A DNA stretch of 64,000 bases from Faecalibacillus intestinalis (lineage in GTDB: Bacteria; Bacillota_I; Bacilli_A; Erysipelotrichales; Coprobacillaceae), in assembly GCF_003024685.1 (NCBI RefSeq), contig NZ_PYLQ01000002.1, positions 13,062-77,061 of the forward strand, in the 5' to 3' direction. How positions within the stretch are numbered: the stretch's first letter is position 1; the number at the start of each line of letters is the position of its first letter. Positions 8,779-17,872 of this stretch are shown piece by piece. The position numbers were made by a program, and so were the translations under genes. The notes under the pieces are model-generated. The model was not told the origin of the DNA, did no database searches, and saw only the letters and a program-made list of their open reading frames with translations.

Positions 8779-9655
8779 AGAAAAGAATCATTTAGTAATA
8801 GAAATTGATGAAAGAATTCAAGGAATGACACTTCTTGAATTCTTTCATTATCTGCATCTTTCTAAAAAAACAATTCACTTACTTCGTCAAAATAAAGACT
8901 ATACTTTAAATAATACTTATGTTGATTATCAAATCATTTTAAAAGATAAAGATATTCTTTCAATTAAAGCCTACGAACAAGGAAGAGACTTTGTTGAACA
9001 AGAAAGTTCCTTAGATATCATCTATGAAGATGACTTGCTTTGTATTGTTAATAAACCAAGCAACCTCATTATTCATCCTGATGATAAAAGTAAAAAAGAT
9101 ACTCTTTGTAATTATGTCAGTTATTACTACCAACAAACTCATCAAGATTTACCAATTCGTTATCTCCATCGTTTAGATAGAGATACGACCGGTTTGGTGA
9201 TGTTTTGTAAATGTGCTTTATTACAACCTTACTTTGATGCCTTGATTGCATCCAAAGAAATCAAGAAAACCTATCTTGCCATCATTCAAGGACATTTACC
9301 TAAAAGAGAAATGACTATTGATTTACCTATTGGTCAAGATCGTCATAGTAAAAATAAAATGTGTATTTCTAAAACAGGTAAAGATGCTTTAACACATTTT
9401 AAAGAAATTAAAACAAAAGGAAATTACACGCTTATCGAATGTCAAATTGAAACTGGTAGAAAACATCAAATAAGGGTTCACTTAAATTCTTTACACCATC
9501 CTTTAATTGGTGATCAGCTTTATGGTAAGTCTTCTCCTTTTATTAATAGAATGGCTTTACATGCCTATCGTTTAGAATTTGTTCATCCTTTAAGTAATCA
9601 ACCAATGATGATTGAATGCCCTCTTCCATTCGATATGGAAAAGATATTAAAATAA
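8765..9655 (+). CDS. RluA-family pseudouridine synthase
   Basis: Converts uridine to pseudouridine in rRNA or tRNA. The protein is 296 aa, with a short N-terminal S4-like part and the catalytic motif LHRLDRDTTGLVMF (catalytic Asp) near residue 140, then RKHQIRVHL. The start overlaps rlmA by 14 bp and has no strong Shine-Dalgarno, so translation is probably coupled to rlmA. Target site (RluA, RluC or RluD type) cannot be decided. Confidence 0.88.
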   Translation: MHYHKEKNHLVIEIDERIQGMTLLEFFHYLHLSKKTIHLLRQNKDYTLNNTYVDYQIILKDKDILSIKAYEQGRDFVEQESSLDIIYEDDLLCIVNKPSNLIIHPDDKSKKDTLCNYVSYYYQQTHQDLPIRYLHRLDRDTTGLVMFCKCALLQPYFDALIASKEIKKTYLAIIQGHLPKREMTIDLPIGQDRHSKNKMCISKTGKDALTHFKEIKTKGNYTLIECQIETGRKHQIRVHLNSLHHPLIGDQLYGKSSPFINRMALHAYRLEFVHPLSNQPMMIECPLPFDMEKILK

Positions 9656-9657
9656 GT

Positions 9658-9697
9658 AAAAAGAACAATGTAACGTTGATAAACATTGTTCTTTTTT
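9658..9697. terminator. Bidirectional terminator between RluA-type and RDD genes
   Basis: AAAAGAACAATGT and ACATTGTTCTTTT form a 13-bp stem with A and T runs on either side. It serves the plus-strand rlmA/RluA unit and possibly the convergent minus-strand operon ending at 9713. Confidence 0.85.
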
Positions 9698-9712
9698 CAT
9701 AGAAAATAATTA

Positions 9713-10393
9713 TTATGCATTATTTTTCTTTTTATTTTTTTTGTTCTTTTTTTCTTTTCTTTTTACTGGCTTTTCATCTTCTCCAACAACTCTTGTCTTC
9801 GCAAGATAATCATGAATACTTCTTTGAGAAGCAGTGCTTAAAACAAAAACTCCTGAAATCATCGTAATAACCATTCCAATTAATTTTAAGTAATAATCAA
9901 AATAAAAACCAGTTGCAAGTGTAAGCATTTGTCTTAAATAATTAGTTACAACAATTGCTGAACCTTCTAATAAAAACAAACCAATACCTTGTCTAATAAT
10001 TAACGTTTTTAAACTCACATCACTGTAATCATCATTATTTACAATTTTTATTTTTAACCAACGTTTTCCAAGTGTTTGCCCTGGATATTTCTTATAAGGA
10101 ATATAAATATAGTAAATAAAGGCTACAACAATACATAATATGCCTGCAAGATAAGACCAATATGTTGGAAAACCTAAGCTAGGAAAAACATAAAGATCAC
10201 TAAACATATCTGATCTACCAGTAATTCCACCATAAAATAAGACAGCAGGAAAACCACTAATAATACCGCCAACTGCCCAATCAATAGCATAAGCTATCAA
10301 ACGTTTACTCACTGGAACTTTTACTGGATTTCTATCTAACCATTTTGTATGTTTAGTCCACAGTAATTGTATTTTAATTAGTAAATAATGCAT
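9713..10393 (-). CDS. RDD-domain membrane protein
   Basis: Integral membrane protein of 226 aa with an RDD domain. The family features R-x-x-A-Y-A-I-D in the first segment (KRLIAYAIDWAVGG), GQTLGKRWLKIKIV, and RSIHDYLAKTRVV near the end are seen. There are about four membrane segments and a strongly basic lysine-rich C-terminal tail. RDD proteins have been tied to ion exchange or transport, but function here is unknown. It is the last gene of the PTS/peptidase operon, 11 bp after the MalY-like gene. Confidence 0.82.
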   Translation of the reverse strand: MHYLLIKIQLLWTKHTKWLDRNPVKVPVSKRLIAYAIDWAVGGIISGFPAVLFYGGITGRSDMFSDLYVFPSLGFPTYWSYLAGILCIVVAFIYYIYIPYKKYPGQTLGKRWLKIKIVNNDDYSDVSLKTLIIRQGIGLFLLEGSAIVVTNYLRQMLTLATGFYFDYYLKLIGMVITMISGVFVLSTASQRSIHDYLAKTRVVGEDEKPVKRKEKKNKKNKKKNNA

Positions 10394-10404
10394 AATATGT
10401 CCTC

Positions 10405-11580
10405 CTATTTTGAATATAAAGCGTCCATTGCTATTTTGAATCGACGTAATCCTTCTTTTAATTTAGATTGTGGGCATCCTATATTCATTCTTAAATATTT
10501 AGGACCACCATAAATTTCACCTTTCATAATACCAATTCCACCAACATTGACTAAAGCATCTTGAATTTCTTCGGTAGTATAAGATACATCCCTTGCATCA
10601 ATCCAAGCTAAATAAGTACCATCAGGTATTTTAAATTTAAAATCAGGTAATTCTTTCTTTATAAATTCCTCTACAATTTTCATATTTTCTTTAATATAAT
10701 CATTAAGTTGATCAATATAATCATCGCATTGTGTATAACCTATCATTGTAGCATACATTCCAAAAATACTTACAGAATTTAAAAAATCTTTTCTTCTAGT
10801 ATGCATTAAGAATTTTTCTCTTATTTTTTCATTAGGTACCATCAAATATGATCCAATTAATCCAGGTGTATTAAAGGTTTTACTAGATGAAGCTGCTGTA
10901 TAAAGTTCATCATATTCATGAATATATGATAATAAAGGAATATGTTTTCTATCCCTTAATTGAATATCCATATGAATTTCATCAGAAATTATTTTTACTT
11001 GATATTTTTTGCATATTTTTATAATTTGATCCATTTCTTCTTTTGTCCAAATTCTTCCTGTTGGATTATGTGGTGAACAAAGTAATAATAATTGACATTC
11101 TTGTGCTTGTTTTTCAAAAAGATCAAAATCTATTTCAAAGGATCCATCTTTTGATATTAAACGATGAGCAACTAATTGTCTATCATTATCTTGAATAACT
11201 GTATAAAATGAATCATACATTGGTTCAAATGTTAGAACTTTATCATGAGGTTGACTTAATAAACGAATCAATAAAGAAACTGAATACATGACTGTTGGAC
11301 TATATAAAATCCAATCTTCTTCAATATGTGTATGATGTCTTCTTTCAAAATATCCTGTAATAGAAGATTTAAAATCATGATGATTCCATCTTGTATATCC
11401 ATAAATTTGATGATGTGCCACCTCAAATATTTTTTCAGTAATAGGTTTAGGAATAATAAAATCTGTATCAGATATTGAAAATGGTATTAAATCCTTTTTA
11501 TTAAAACGATCTTGTATATAATCCCATTGTGTACAATAAGTACCTAAACGATTATGAACCTCATTAAAATCATACTTCAT
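10405..11580 (-). CDS. MalY/PatB-type PLP-dependent C-S lyase (second copy)
   Basis: Same family as 5696-6865. The protein is 391 aa, with SPHNPTGRIW, DEIHMDIQLRD and PLP lysine K234 in SSSKTFNTPG. Probable beta-elimination of cystathionine or another cysteine conjugate. Its ATG (11580) directly abuts the stop codon of the M24 peptidase gene, and its ribosome site TTGGAGGAAAA is inside that gene, so the pair is coupled. Presence in a PTS operon with peptidases hints that the imported compound contains an amino acid or thioether; this is inference. Confidence 0.87.
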   Translation of the reverse strand: MKYDFNEVHNRLGTYCTQWDYIQDRFNKKDLIPFSISDTDFIIPKPITEKIFEVAHHQIYGYTRWNHHDFKSSITGYFERRHHTHIEEDWILYSPTVMYSVSLLIRLLSQPHDKVLTFEPMYDSFYTVIQDNDRQLVAHRLISKDGSFEIDFDLFEKQAQECQLLLLCSPHNPTGRIWTKEEMDQIIKICKKYQVKIISDEIHMDIQLRDRKHIPLLSYIHEYDELYTAASSSKTFNTPGLIGSYLMVPNEKIREKFLMHTRRKDFLNSVSIFGMYATMIGYTQCDDYIDQLNDYIKENMKIVEEFIKKELPDFKFKIPDGTYLAWIDARDVSYTTEEIQDALVNVGGIGIMKGEIYGGPKYLRMNIGCPQSKLKEGLRRFKIAMDALYSK

Positions 11581-12669
11581 TTATTTTTCCTCCAAAATAA
11601 TATAATCCTTTGTTGTTTTATTTAATGGTACACCTACACCATCAATAATAACAACATCATCTTCAATACGAACACCACCAACACCAGGAACATAAACACC
11701 TGGTTCACAAGACATCATCATATGTTCTTGTAAAACTGTTTCACTCTTTGAATTTAAAGTTGGTCCTTCACCATCTTCACCAATTCCTAATCCATGTCCT
11801 AAACCATGATTAAAATATTCACCATAACCTGCAGCCTCAATCACATCTCTAGCTGCTTTATCAACATCTTTTCCCTTAGCTCCTGCTTTAATAGCACCAA
11901 GACCAGCGAGCTGTGCTTTTAAAACAACATCATAGATTTCTTTAATTTTTGGATCAGGTTCACCAATAAAACACATACGTGTCATATCTGATTGATAATT
12001 TTGATATTGAATACCAAAATCAATCATAATAGGTTCATGTGCTTTTACTTTTCTTGAAGTTGGACGCCCATGTGGTAAAGCTGTTCTTTCACCTGTTGCT
12101 ACTATTGTATCAAAAGACATTTGTTGTGCACCAGATGCAATTGAATAATATTGTACTAAAGCGCTAATTTCATATTCACTCATCCCTACATGAATGTGCT
12201 CAATTACTTTTTGATAGATTTCATCAGTAATTGCAATTGATTTTTTCATAGCTTCAATTTCTTCATCTTCTTTAACAATACGAAGATGAGCAATTTCTTG
12301 ATCCAATAAAAGAACTTCTATCCCTAATTTTTCTATTTCTTGATATTCCTTAACTAATACTTGATACGCTTCTACCCCTAGCGTTTTACAATTTTCTTTT
12401 TTTAATATTTCTTCTACTGTCCCTAAATAATTACGTCCCGTTAAATGTGGATTATGTAATATAATTTCTAAATCATGTTCTTTTTCTTTGGCTTCTGTAA
12501 TATAACGCCCATCTACAATTAAATAGCCATGTTCTTTTGTAATCAATACTTGACAACCACTACCAGTCATAGTATTCATCCATTTTTTTACTGTTTTACT
12601 TTTAATTAATAAAGCATCTATATCTTTTTCATCTAAAAATTCTTGTATTTTATTTATTCTTTTTGCCAT
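11581..12669 (-). CDS. Xaa-Pro aminopeptidase-like M24B metallopeptidase
   Basis: Cytoplasmic peptidase that removes an N-terminal residue before proline. The protein is 362 aa: an N-terminal creatinase-like domain (about 1-130) and a C-terminal pita-bread domain. Metal ligands are seen in IMIDFGIQYQNYQSDMTRM (two Asp), HGLGHGLGI (His), CEPGVY (Glu) and VRIEDDVV (Glu). ATG 12669 is chosen because AGGAGG lies upstream. Part of the PTS operon: it follows EIIC after a 46-bp gap that holds a hairpin. Confidence 0.9.
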   Translation of the reverse strand: MAKRINKIQEFLDEKDIDALLIKSKTVKKWMNTMTGSGCQVLITKEHGYLIVDGRYITEAKEKEHDLEIILHNPHLTGRNYLGTVEEILKKENCKTLGVEAYQVLVKEYQEIEKLGIEVLLLDQEIAHLRIVKEDEEIEAMKKSIAITDEIYQKVIEHIHVGMSEYEISALVQYYSIASGAQQMSFDTIVATGERTALPHGRPTSRKVKAHEPIMIDFGIQYQNYQSDMTRMCFIGEPDPKIKEIYDVVLKAQLAGLGAIKAGAKGKDVDKAARDVIEAAGYGEYFNHGLGHGLGIGEDGEGPTLNSKSETVLQEHMMMSCEPGVYVPGVGGVRIEDDVVIIDGVGVPLNKTTKDYIILEEK

Positions 12670-12682
12670 TTTTAATCCTCCT

Positions 12683-12710
12683 ACAAATAAAGGCAAGTCG
12701 AAACTTGCCT
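12683..12710 (-). terminator. Intercistronic hairpin between celB and the M24 peptidase gene
   Basis: On the minus strand AGGCAAGT pairs with ACTTGCCT around a TTCG loop, followed by the weak T tract TTATTTG. It overlaps the end of the EIIC region and lies just before the peptidase ribosome site. It looks like a partial terminator or mRNA-stabilising stem that would lower expression of the three downstream genes. Confidence 0.6.
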
Positions 12711-12715
12711 ATTAA

Positions 12716-14029
12716 TTAGAAGTCTAAGTCTAAATCATCTAAGATAGCTGCATCTTCTGCACTGATAGCATTAGTTTCTTCTTCTTTATTACCATAAGTC
12801 CTTTCATATGATTTAACAAATGGATACCATATTAAAATAGATAGTATTAATTGTACTGCATTAACAACTATAGACATAGGATCCATATTCGTTAAGAATC
12901 CTTCTAGGAATACTCCTACATATGGTGGTGTAAAGGTTGAACATTTCATAATACCTAAATACATCGCCCATCCACCTAATGAACCAATAATACCACCACA
13001 AATAACAAATGGAATAAAGAACATTGGATTTAATACGATTGGCGCACCAAATAGAATTGGTTCATTAATACCAAATAATGCTGGAATAAATGATAATCTA
13101 CCAACTTGTTTTAAAGCTTTATTCTTACTCATTAAGCACCAGAATACACAACCAATAGTAACACCACTACCTGTAAAGTTACCAAATGCTGATTCAGGTC
13201 CAGGAGCATAGAAGTGAGTTGCTACATGACCAGCTTGAACAGCAGCAATATTTTCTGCTAAGAATTGAGTCGAAATTGGGCTTGTAATTGGGCTTAATAC
13301 TGATGGATGAATACCAAAGAAGAATATTAGAGCTTGTAACATTTTTAAGAAAGTATAAGCAATTGGATTATCCATAGATCCTACTAATGGTGCAAAGATT
13401 GCTGTAAAGATTAATGGTGGCATTGTATTTAATACATTGACACAAACAATACGTACAATTAAGAAGAACCCAATAATGATTACTGAAATAGGAATCATTT
13501 CAAAAGAACGAGATACGAAATCAGGTACTGTATCTGGCATCTTGATTGTAAAGTTTTTCTTTTTACACCAACGGAATAATTCAACAGCGATAAATCCTGC
13601 AAACATTGCACAGAATAAACCTTTAGGTCCTAAATAAGTTTTAGAAATTCCACCATCTTCTGTGAATTCTACAACTAACATTAAGAATGATACTAATCCC
13701 ATTGTTACACATCCTGGAATATCTAACTTATAAGAGTTAGCTAATTGATATGCAATAATTACAGTAACATAAACTGACATTAAAGCCATACCTACATTAT
13801 AAGGAATATAGATAATATCCAAATTTGTTAAGATCCATTGAGAAATTACATGTTTTTCTCCAATCATATTTGGAATTGCTTCTGGAATCAAACAAAAACT
13901 ACCGATAATTAACAATGGTGTCATTGCAACCATTGCTTTTTTAACAGCGCTCAAATGAACTTCTTTATCCATTTTATCAGCAAGCGGTGCTAAATACTTT
14001 TTCATAAAGTTCTCAAATTTTGAGTACAT
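12716..14029 (-). CDS. celB: PTS permease EIIC, lactose/cellobiose family
   Basis: Membrane channel domain that takes up a beta-glucoside-type sugar while it is phosphorylated by EIIB. The protein is 437 aa with about ten hydrophobic segments. The family signature GINEPILFGAPIVLNP and PGPESAFGNFTGSG are present. ATG 14029 is preferred over 14047 because the sequence of the upstream ATG codons is itself the ribosome site (GGGGAGGA). It lies 22 bp after the EIIB gene in the operon EIIA-EIIB-EIIC. Cellobiose, chitobiose or a related conjugate are possible substrates. Confidence 0.92.
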   Translation of the reverse strand: MYSKFENFMKKYLAPLADKMDKEVHLSAVKKAMVAMTPLLIIGSFCLIPEAIPNMIGEKHVISQWILTNLDIIYIPYNVGMALMSVYVTVIIAYQLANSYKLDIPGCVTMGLVSFLMLVVEFTEDGGISKTYLGPKGLFCAMFAGFIAVELFRWCKKKNFTIKMPDTVPDFVSRSFEMIPISVIIIGFFLIVRIVCVNVLNTMPPLIFTAIFAPLVGSMDNPIAYTFLKMLQALIFFFGIHPSVLSPITSPISTQFLAENIAAVQAGHVATHFYAPGPESAFGNFTGSGVTIGCVFWCLMSKNKALKQVGRLSFIPALFGINEPILFGAPIVLNPMFFIPFVICGGIIGSLGGWAMYLGIMKCSTFTPPYVGVFLEGFLTNMDPMSIVVNAVQLILSILIWYPFVKSYERTYGNKEEETNAISAEDAAILDDLDLDF

Positions 14030-14051
14030 CGTTTTTTTCCTCCCCATAAAA

Positions 14052-14384
14052 TTATTTTTTTAAATCTGCTTTTCTACGCGCAATTAACGCTTGTTTCATG
14101 ACAGTTGCCCCATCCATTTTTCCATATGTTTCTTGATCAACAATAACATAAGGAATCTTACGAGGTTCGATGATAGGTTTTACTGCATCTAATTTATGTG
14201 CAACTTGTGGTCCTAAAACTAAAACATCACAATTGTCTGCTTCAGATTGTAGAATATCAATTGGAATAGCGATAAAATCAAAATCAGCATCATTTAATTT
14301 TGCACTGTTATGTACTGTATCTTTCATACTATTCATAAGCATTGTTGTAGAAAGTCCACCTGCACAGCATAATACAATTCTCAT
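14052..14384 (-). CDS. celA: PTS EIIB component, lactose/cellobiose family
   Basis: Soluble phosphocarrier that passes phosphate from EIIA to the incoming sugar. The protein is 110 aa. The N-terminal phospho-cysteine loop LCCAGGLSTTML carries the likely active Cys7, preceded by a second Cys6. Its ATG overlaps the EIIA stop codon by one base (TAATG), indicating tight coupling. It may also serve the orphan EIIC proteins at 43222 and 50531; that is inference. Confidence 0.93.
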   Translation of the reverse strand: MRIVLCCAGGLSTTMLMNSMKDTVHNSAKLNDADFDFIAIPIDILQSEADNCDVLVLGPQVAHKLDAVKPIIEPRKIPYVIVDQETYGKMDGATVMKQALIARRKADLKK

Positions 14385-14704
14385 TATTTACCCTCCTTTG
14401 CTTCAAATACATTTATTAGTTCTTCAATTAGATCTCTTGCTAATTGAGAAGTCATATAATGGTCTTGTGCATGAACCATTAATAACCCAACTTCTGGCTT
14501 ATTTCCAGAGCCTGACATTTCGGCTTGAATAAGCTTTGTTTGAACAGTGTGAGCTTGTAAATCAGCTTCTTTAGCTTGTTCTAATATCTTTCTTGCTTCA
14601 TCATATTCACCTGTTTTTACTTTCTTCAATGCTTCAAAAGCTAAAGATTTGCTTTGTCCAGCTGAAGAAATTAATCCTACAATAATTTGTTCCGTTTCTG
14701 TCAT
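14384..14704 (-). CDS. celC: PTS EIIA component, lactose/cellobiose family
   Basis: Trimeric helical phosphocarrier that receives phosphate from HPr. The protein is 106 aa. The active histidine lies in LLMVHAQDHYMTSQ. Start ATG 14704 is chosen because GGAGG lies just upstream, whereas an in-frame upstream TTG would overlap that site. It follows the M42 peptidase gene by 4 bp and overlaps the EIIB start by 1 bp. Confidence 0.93.
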   Translation of the reverse strand: MTETEQIIVGLISSAGQSKSLAFEALKKVKTGEYDEARKILEQAKEADLQAHTVQTKLIQAEMSGSGNKPEVGLLMVHAQDHYMTSQLARDLIEELINVFEAKEGK

Positions 14705-14708
14705 TTGT

Positions 14709-15755
14709 TTATCCTCCAATAAAATTAATAAAATTTTGATAATCTTGATATGTCAAATGATCTATTAAGCAGTTAACTAACTGTGTCAAACTTTCTAAAT
14801 CATCACTATGAACAAATGAATAAGATCCATGACAATATCTAAGTGGTATTCCTAAAACAAGTGCCAAACGTCCACCTTTTTCTAAGTGTGCATTTCCAGC
14901 ATCTGTTCCTCCTCCACCGAACATATCGCTTTGATAAGGTATTCCATGTTTACTGGCTAATTCTTTAACATATTTAATCAATTTTTTATTTGGTGAAAGA
15001 GTTTTGTCATAATGAACAATCATTGGTCCTTTACCAATTAAACGATGATTCGTATAGTTTTTAACAAGTTCTGGATTATTTGCAACATCAAGTGCAAAAA
15101 CAATATCAGGATCAATAAGATGAGTCGCTGTTTTACCACCTCTTACACCAACTTCTTCACTACTTGTTCCTACAAAATAAATATCATTTTCAACATCTCC
15201 ATAAATTCTTTTCATCGCTTCTATCATGACATAGCATCCTGTTCGATCGTCCATTGCCTTGCCAGCAATCACTTTATCTTGAATCTGTCTTGCTTCACTA
15301 GCAAAACAAACCATGTCACCAACATCAATTCCTAAAGCTTTTACTTCATCTGCACTATCAACTCCAATATCAACGTACATTTCTTTAACGTTACCGTTGC
15401 TATCTTTAGTCACATTTAATAAGCCTTCCACTTTTTTACCATCTTGCGTCGTAATTCTAACCATTTGCATTTCTTTGCTTTTATTTAAAACTGAACCTAA
15501 AGCCACTAAATATACAAAACCAATATCAGAAATATGTCTTACCATAAAACCTACTTCATCTATATGAGCACAAAACATAATTTTTAAAGGATTGGGTGAA
15601 GTTCCTTTCTTATGAAAGATAATACTTCCTAAACAATCACTAAAAACTTCATCACTATGTTTTGCTAATTCTCGATAGAGAATCGATCTTACTTCATCTT
15701 CCACTGATGCTACACTATCAGCATTACTCAATTCTTTTAACAATTCACTATTCAT
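14709..15755 (-). CDS. M42-family metallo-aminopeptidase (FrvX/YsdC/PepA-like)
   Basis: Dinuclear zinc or cobalt aminopeptidase of the tetrahedral TET type; some members were once called endoglucanases. The protein is 348 aa. Ligand and catalytic stretches MFCAHIDEVGFMV, GKAMDDRTGC, SSEEVGVRGG, FALDVA and the final HSDDLE are seen. ATG 15755 is chosen because AGGAGGTGG precedes it. It overlaps the regulator gene end by 8 bp and precedes celC by 4 bp. E. coli frv also pairs an M42 protein (FrvX) with PTS genes and a PRD regulator, a known precedent for this layout. Confidence 0.9.
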   Translation of the reverse strand: MNSELLKELSNADSVASVEDEVRSILYRELAKHSDEVFSDCLGSIIFHKKGTSPNPLKIMFCAHIDEVGFMVRHISDIGFVYLVALGSVLNKSKEMQMVRITTQDGKKVEGLLNVTKDSNGNVKEMYVDIGVDSADEVKALGIDVGDMVCFASEARQIQDKVIAGKAMDDRTGCYVMIEAMKRIYGDVENDIYFVGTSSEEVGVRGGKTATHLIDPDIVFALDVANNPELVKNYTNHRLIGKGPMIVHYDKTLSPNKKLIKYVKELASKHGIPYQSDMFGGGGTDAGNAHLEKGGRLALVLGIPLRYCHGSYSFVHSDDLESLTQLVNCLIDHLTYQDYQNFINFIGG

Positions 15756-17655
15756 TATTTCCACCTCCTATTTCTTTCATTAAACTCATCATTTCTTCAA
15801 AAGAATCAACCTTCGTTAACATTTCAACATAATTACTCTTTTGCATTAAACGATATAACTTTTTAGTTATTACTTTATATATTTCAACTTGATCTTTCTT
15901 TAAACAAATCATAAAAACTATTTTTATTTCTTTGCCATTTTGTACAAATGGTTTCTTTAAAATAGCTACAGAAATCATATTTTTAAGTGCGTCTGTTTCA
16001 AGTGGATGGGGTATACAAACTCCATTTGTATAAATAGTACTTACATACGATTCACGTTCAAAAATCAAATCAGTATAGCCTTTTTTACCATAACCTTTTT
16101 CCTCTAATTCTTGTCCCATCATCCGAATAATATTTTCATAACTATCTGCTTCTATAAATTTAAAAAAATCTTTAGAAAAAAATGAATAATACATAGGATT
16201 ATCTTGAATCAAAGTATAAGGATCATATTCTTCACATTGTAAAATTTGTTTAATCTTAACTAAATCTCTATCATCAAGTAGTTCTTTAATATAAATAATT
16301 GGTGTCTTGATTTCTTGAGATAAAGGCATGATTGTAAAAATTAAATCAGGTTGAAATGTTTTCAATTCATCTTGTTGTAAAAATGAAAATGTTTGTACCT
16401 CTGCTTGAGGAAATAATGATTCAATTTGTATCTTGATCATATAAGCACTTCCACCACCTGATGAACAAACAATTCCAATATGATTATAAGATAACAATTT
16501 ACCTTGTTTTTCCTTTTCCATATGCGATGCAAAATGCATCGCTACAAAACCAATTTCATCAAATGTCACTTCAACGTTGTATTTTTCATGTAACATGCTA
16601 CAAAATTGAAGAGCGATATTAAACATCATTGGGTATGTAATATTTAGCTCATTGGCTAATGGATTTTGATATGAAATTTTATTATGTAATCTATCTATTA
16701 ATAATGAAACATGTGTTAACAACATTTTCTTAAAGTCTTCATCTTCAAGAAATTTCGTATCATATTTTTCATCTATTTGTTTTATAAATTCTTCAATGTC
16801 TTCTTTTAAATAATTTGTAAAAGAAGATATTGAACCTATTTCTCTTTTTATATTTTTTTGTAAAACTTTTAAAATCTCTTCTATGCTTTTTTTACTTAAT
16901 CCTATAGCATATTTCTTTTCTAATATTCCAACTAAGAATTCAACAATTCGATGAATTTCATTATTTTTATCAAAAATAAATTCCTCTTTTTGTTCATCTT
17001 GTCTATGTGCAATATAAATAACAATTTTTAAATACTCAATCACATTTAAAAGTTCATTATAGTTGATTTTCAATCCTTCTTTATTCAACTGTCTAATTAA
17101 CTTTTGTTCAATGTCATTAAATTCTTCAATAACATCATTTACTGCCGTTTGAATAAAAACATTTTGATTTAAATATTCTTCAACTAAGTACTTTTTAAAA
17201 GATGTCAATTCATAACGTAACAAAATACCATAATGTGTTTTTCTTTCTAATTCAAAATGATAACTCTTTGCTAGATTTTCAACATCATTCATATCATGCT
17301 TTATAACAGTCTTAGATACTTGAAAAGTATCTGCAATGTTATCCATTGAAATATATCCAGTTTGAATAGCAAGATAAGCTAAAATTTGTGCTGGTCTTTC
17401 TTTAACCTGAAAATAAATACCTTCATTTAAGCTTTCCATAAAATCTTTAAACAATTCTTCATTTGTTATTTCTAAGAGATATCCAGAACCTCTTTTGTTA
17501 TGAAATGTAAAACCTTTTCGAGGAGAAATACGCATTAAGTATGATAAGTCATTTTGAATCGTTCTTTTTGAAACATCATACTTTTGAACAAAGTAATCTA
17601 GTGAGAGATATATATTTGAATTTATAAAATCTTTCATAATTAGATACATTCTCAT
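15748..17655 (-). CDS. PRD-containing transcriptional regulator with EIIB- and EIIA-like domains (LicR/MtlR type)
   Basis: Sugar-PTS-controlled activator. The protein is 635 aa: two N-terminal helix-turn-helix parts (about 1-160; YDVSKRTIQNDLSYL), two PRD domains (about 170-400, HRQDE and HFASH phospho-histidine regions), a EIIB-like domain (about 405-495; GIVCSSGGGSAYM with Cys), and a EIIA-Fru-like domain (about 500-635; CIPHPLETDA with His). Start ATG 17655 follows GAGGAAGG. It is the first gene of the PTS/peptidase operon and likely activates it when HPr and EIIs signal substrate. Confidence 0.9.
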   Translation of the reverse strand: MRMYLIMKDFINSNIYLSLDYFVQKYDVSKRTIQNDLSYLMRISPRKGFTFHNKRGSGYLLEITNEELFKDFMESLNEGIYFQVKERPAQILAYLAIQTGYISMDNIADTFQVSKTVIKHDMNDVENLAKSYHFELERKTHYGILLRYELTSFKKYLVEEYLNQNVFIQTAVNDVIEEFNDIEQKLIRQLNKEGLKINYNELLNVIEYLKIVIYIAHRQDEQKEEFIFDKNNEIHRIVEFLVGILEKKYAIGLSKKSIEEILKVLQKNIKREIGSISSFTNYLKEDIEEFIKQIDEKYDTKFLEDEDFKKMLLTHVSLLIDRLHNKISYQNPLANELNITYPMMFNIALQFCSMLHEKYNVEVTFDEIGFVAMHFASHMEKEKQGKLLSYNHIGIVCSSGGGSAYMIKIQIESLFPQAEVQTFSFLQQDELKTFQPDLIFTIMPLSQEIKTPIIYIKELLDDRDLVKIKQILQCEEYDPYTLIQDNPMYYSFFSKDFFKFIEADSYENIIRMMGQELEEKGYGKKGYTDLIFERESYVSTIYTNGVCIPHPLETDALKNMISVAILKKPFVQNGKEIKIVFMICLKKDQVEIYKVITKKLYRLMQKSNYVEMLTKVDSFEEMMSLMKEIGGGNNE

Positions 17656-17681
17656 TGGTATTTCCACCTTCCTCTATCTTT

Positions 17682-17707
17682 ATTATATCAAATTAAAATT
17701 TTGTCAA
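17682..17707 (-). promoter_or_regulatory. Candidate promoter of the PRD-PTS-peptidase operon
   Basis: On the minus strand a perfect TATAAT (17687-17682) lies 27 bp before the ATG. A TTGACA (17707-17702) sits only 14 bp upstream of it, closer than the ideal 17. A weak -35 is common where an activator such as a PRD regulator helps polymerase. Confidence 0.5.
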
Positions 17708-17830
17708 AAGGAAACCTTCTACATTTAAAAATGCAATAATTTTCCTAATCTCATCAAAAAAAGATATTGAATATAATTTTAACATCTCTACCATTTAAAA
17801 GGTTAAATATTACAAAATATAAAAGCCATA

Positions 17831-17860
17831 AAAAAAGAAGTCTAACAGCGTTAGACTTCT
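17831..17860 (-). terminator. Terminator after the lectin-like gene
   Basis: Minus-strand 11-bp stem AGAAGTCTAAC/GTTAGACTTCT with a 3-nt loop, followed by TTTTTTATGG. It lies 13 bp after the stop of 17873-18481. The rest of 17656-17830 shows only the operon promoter. Confidence 0.85.
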
Positions 17861-17872
17861 AGAAATTATCTT

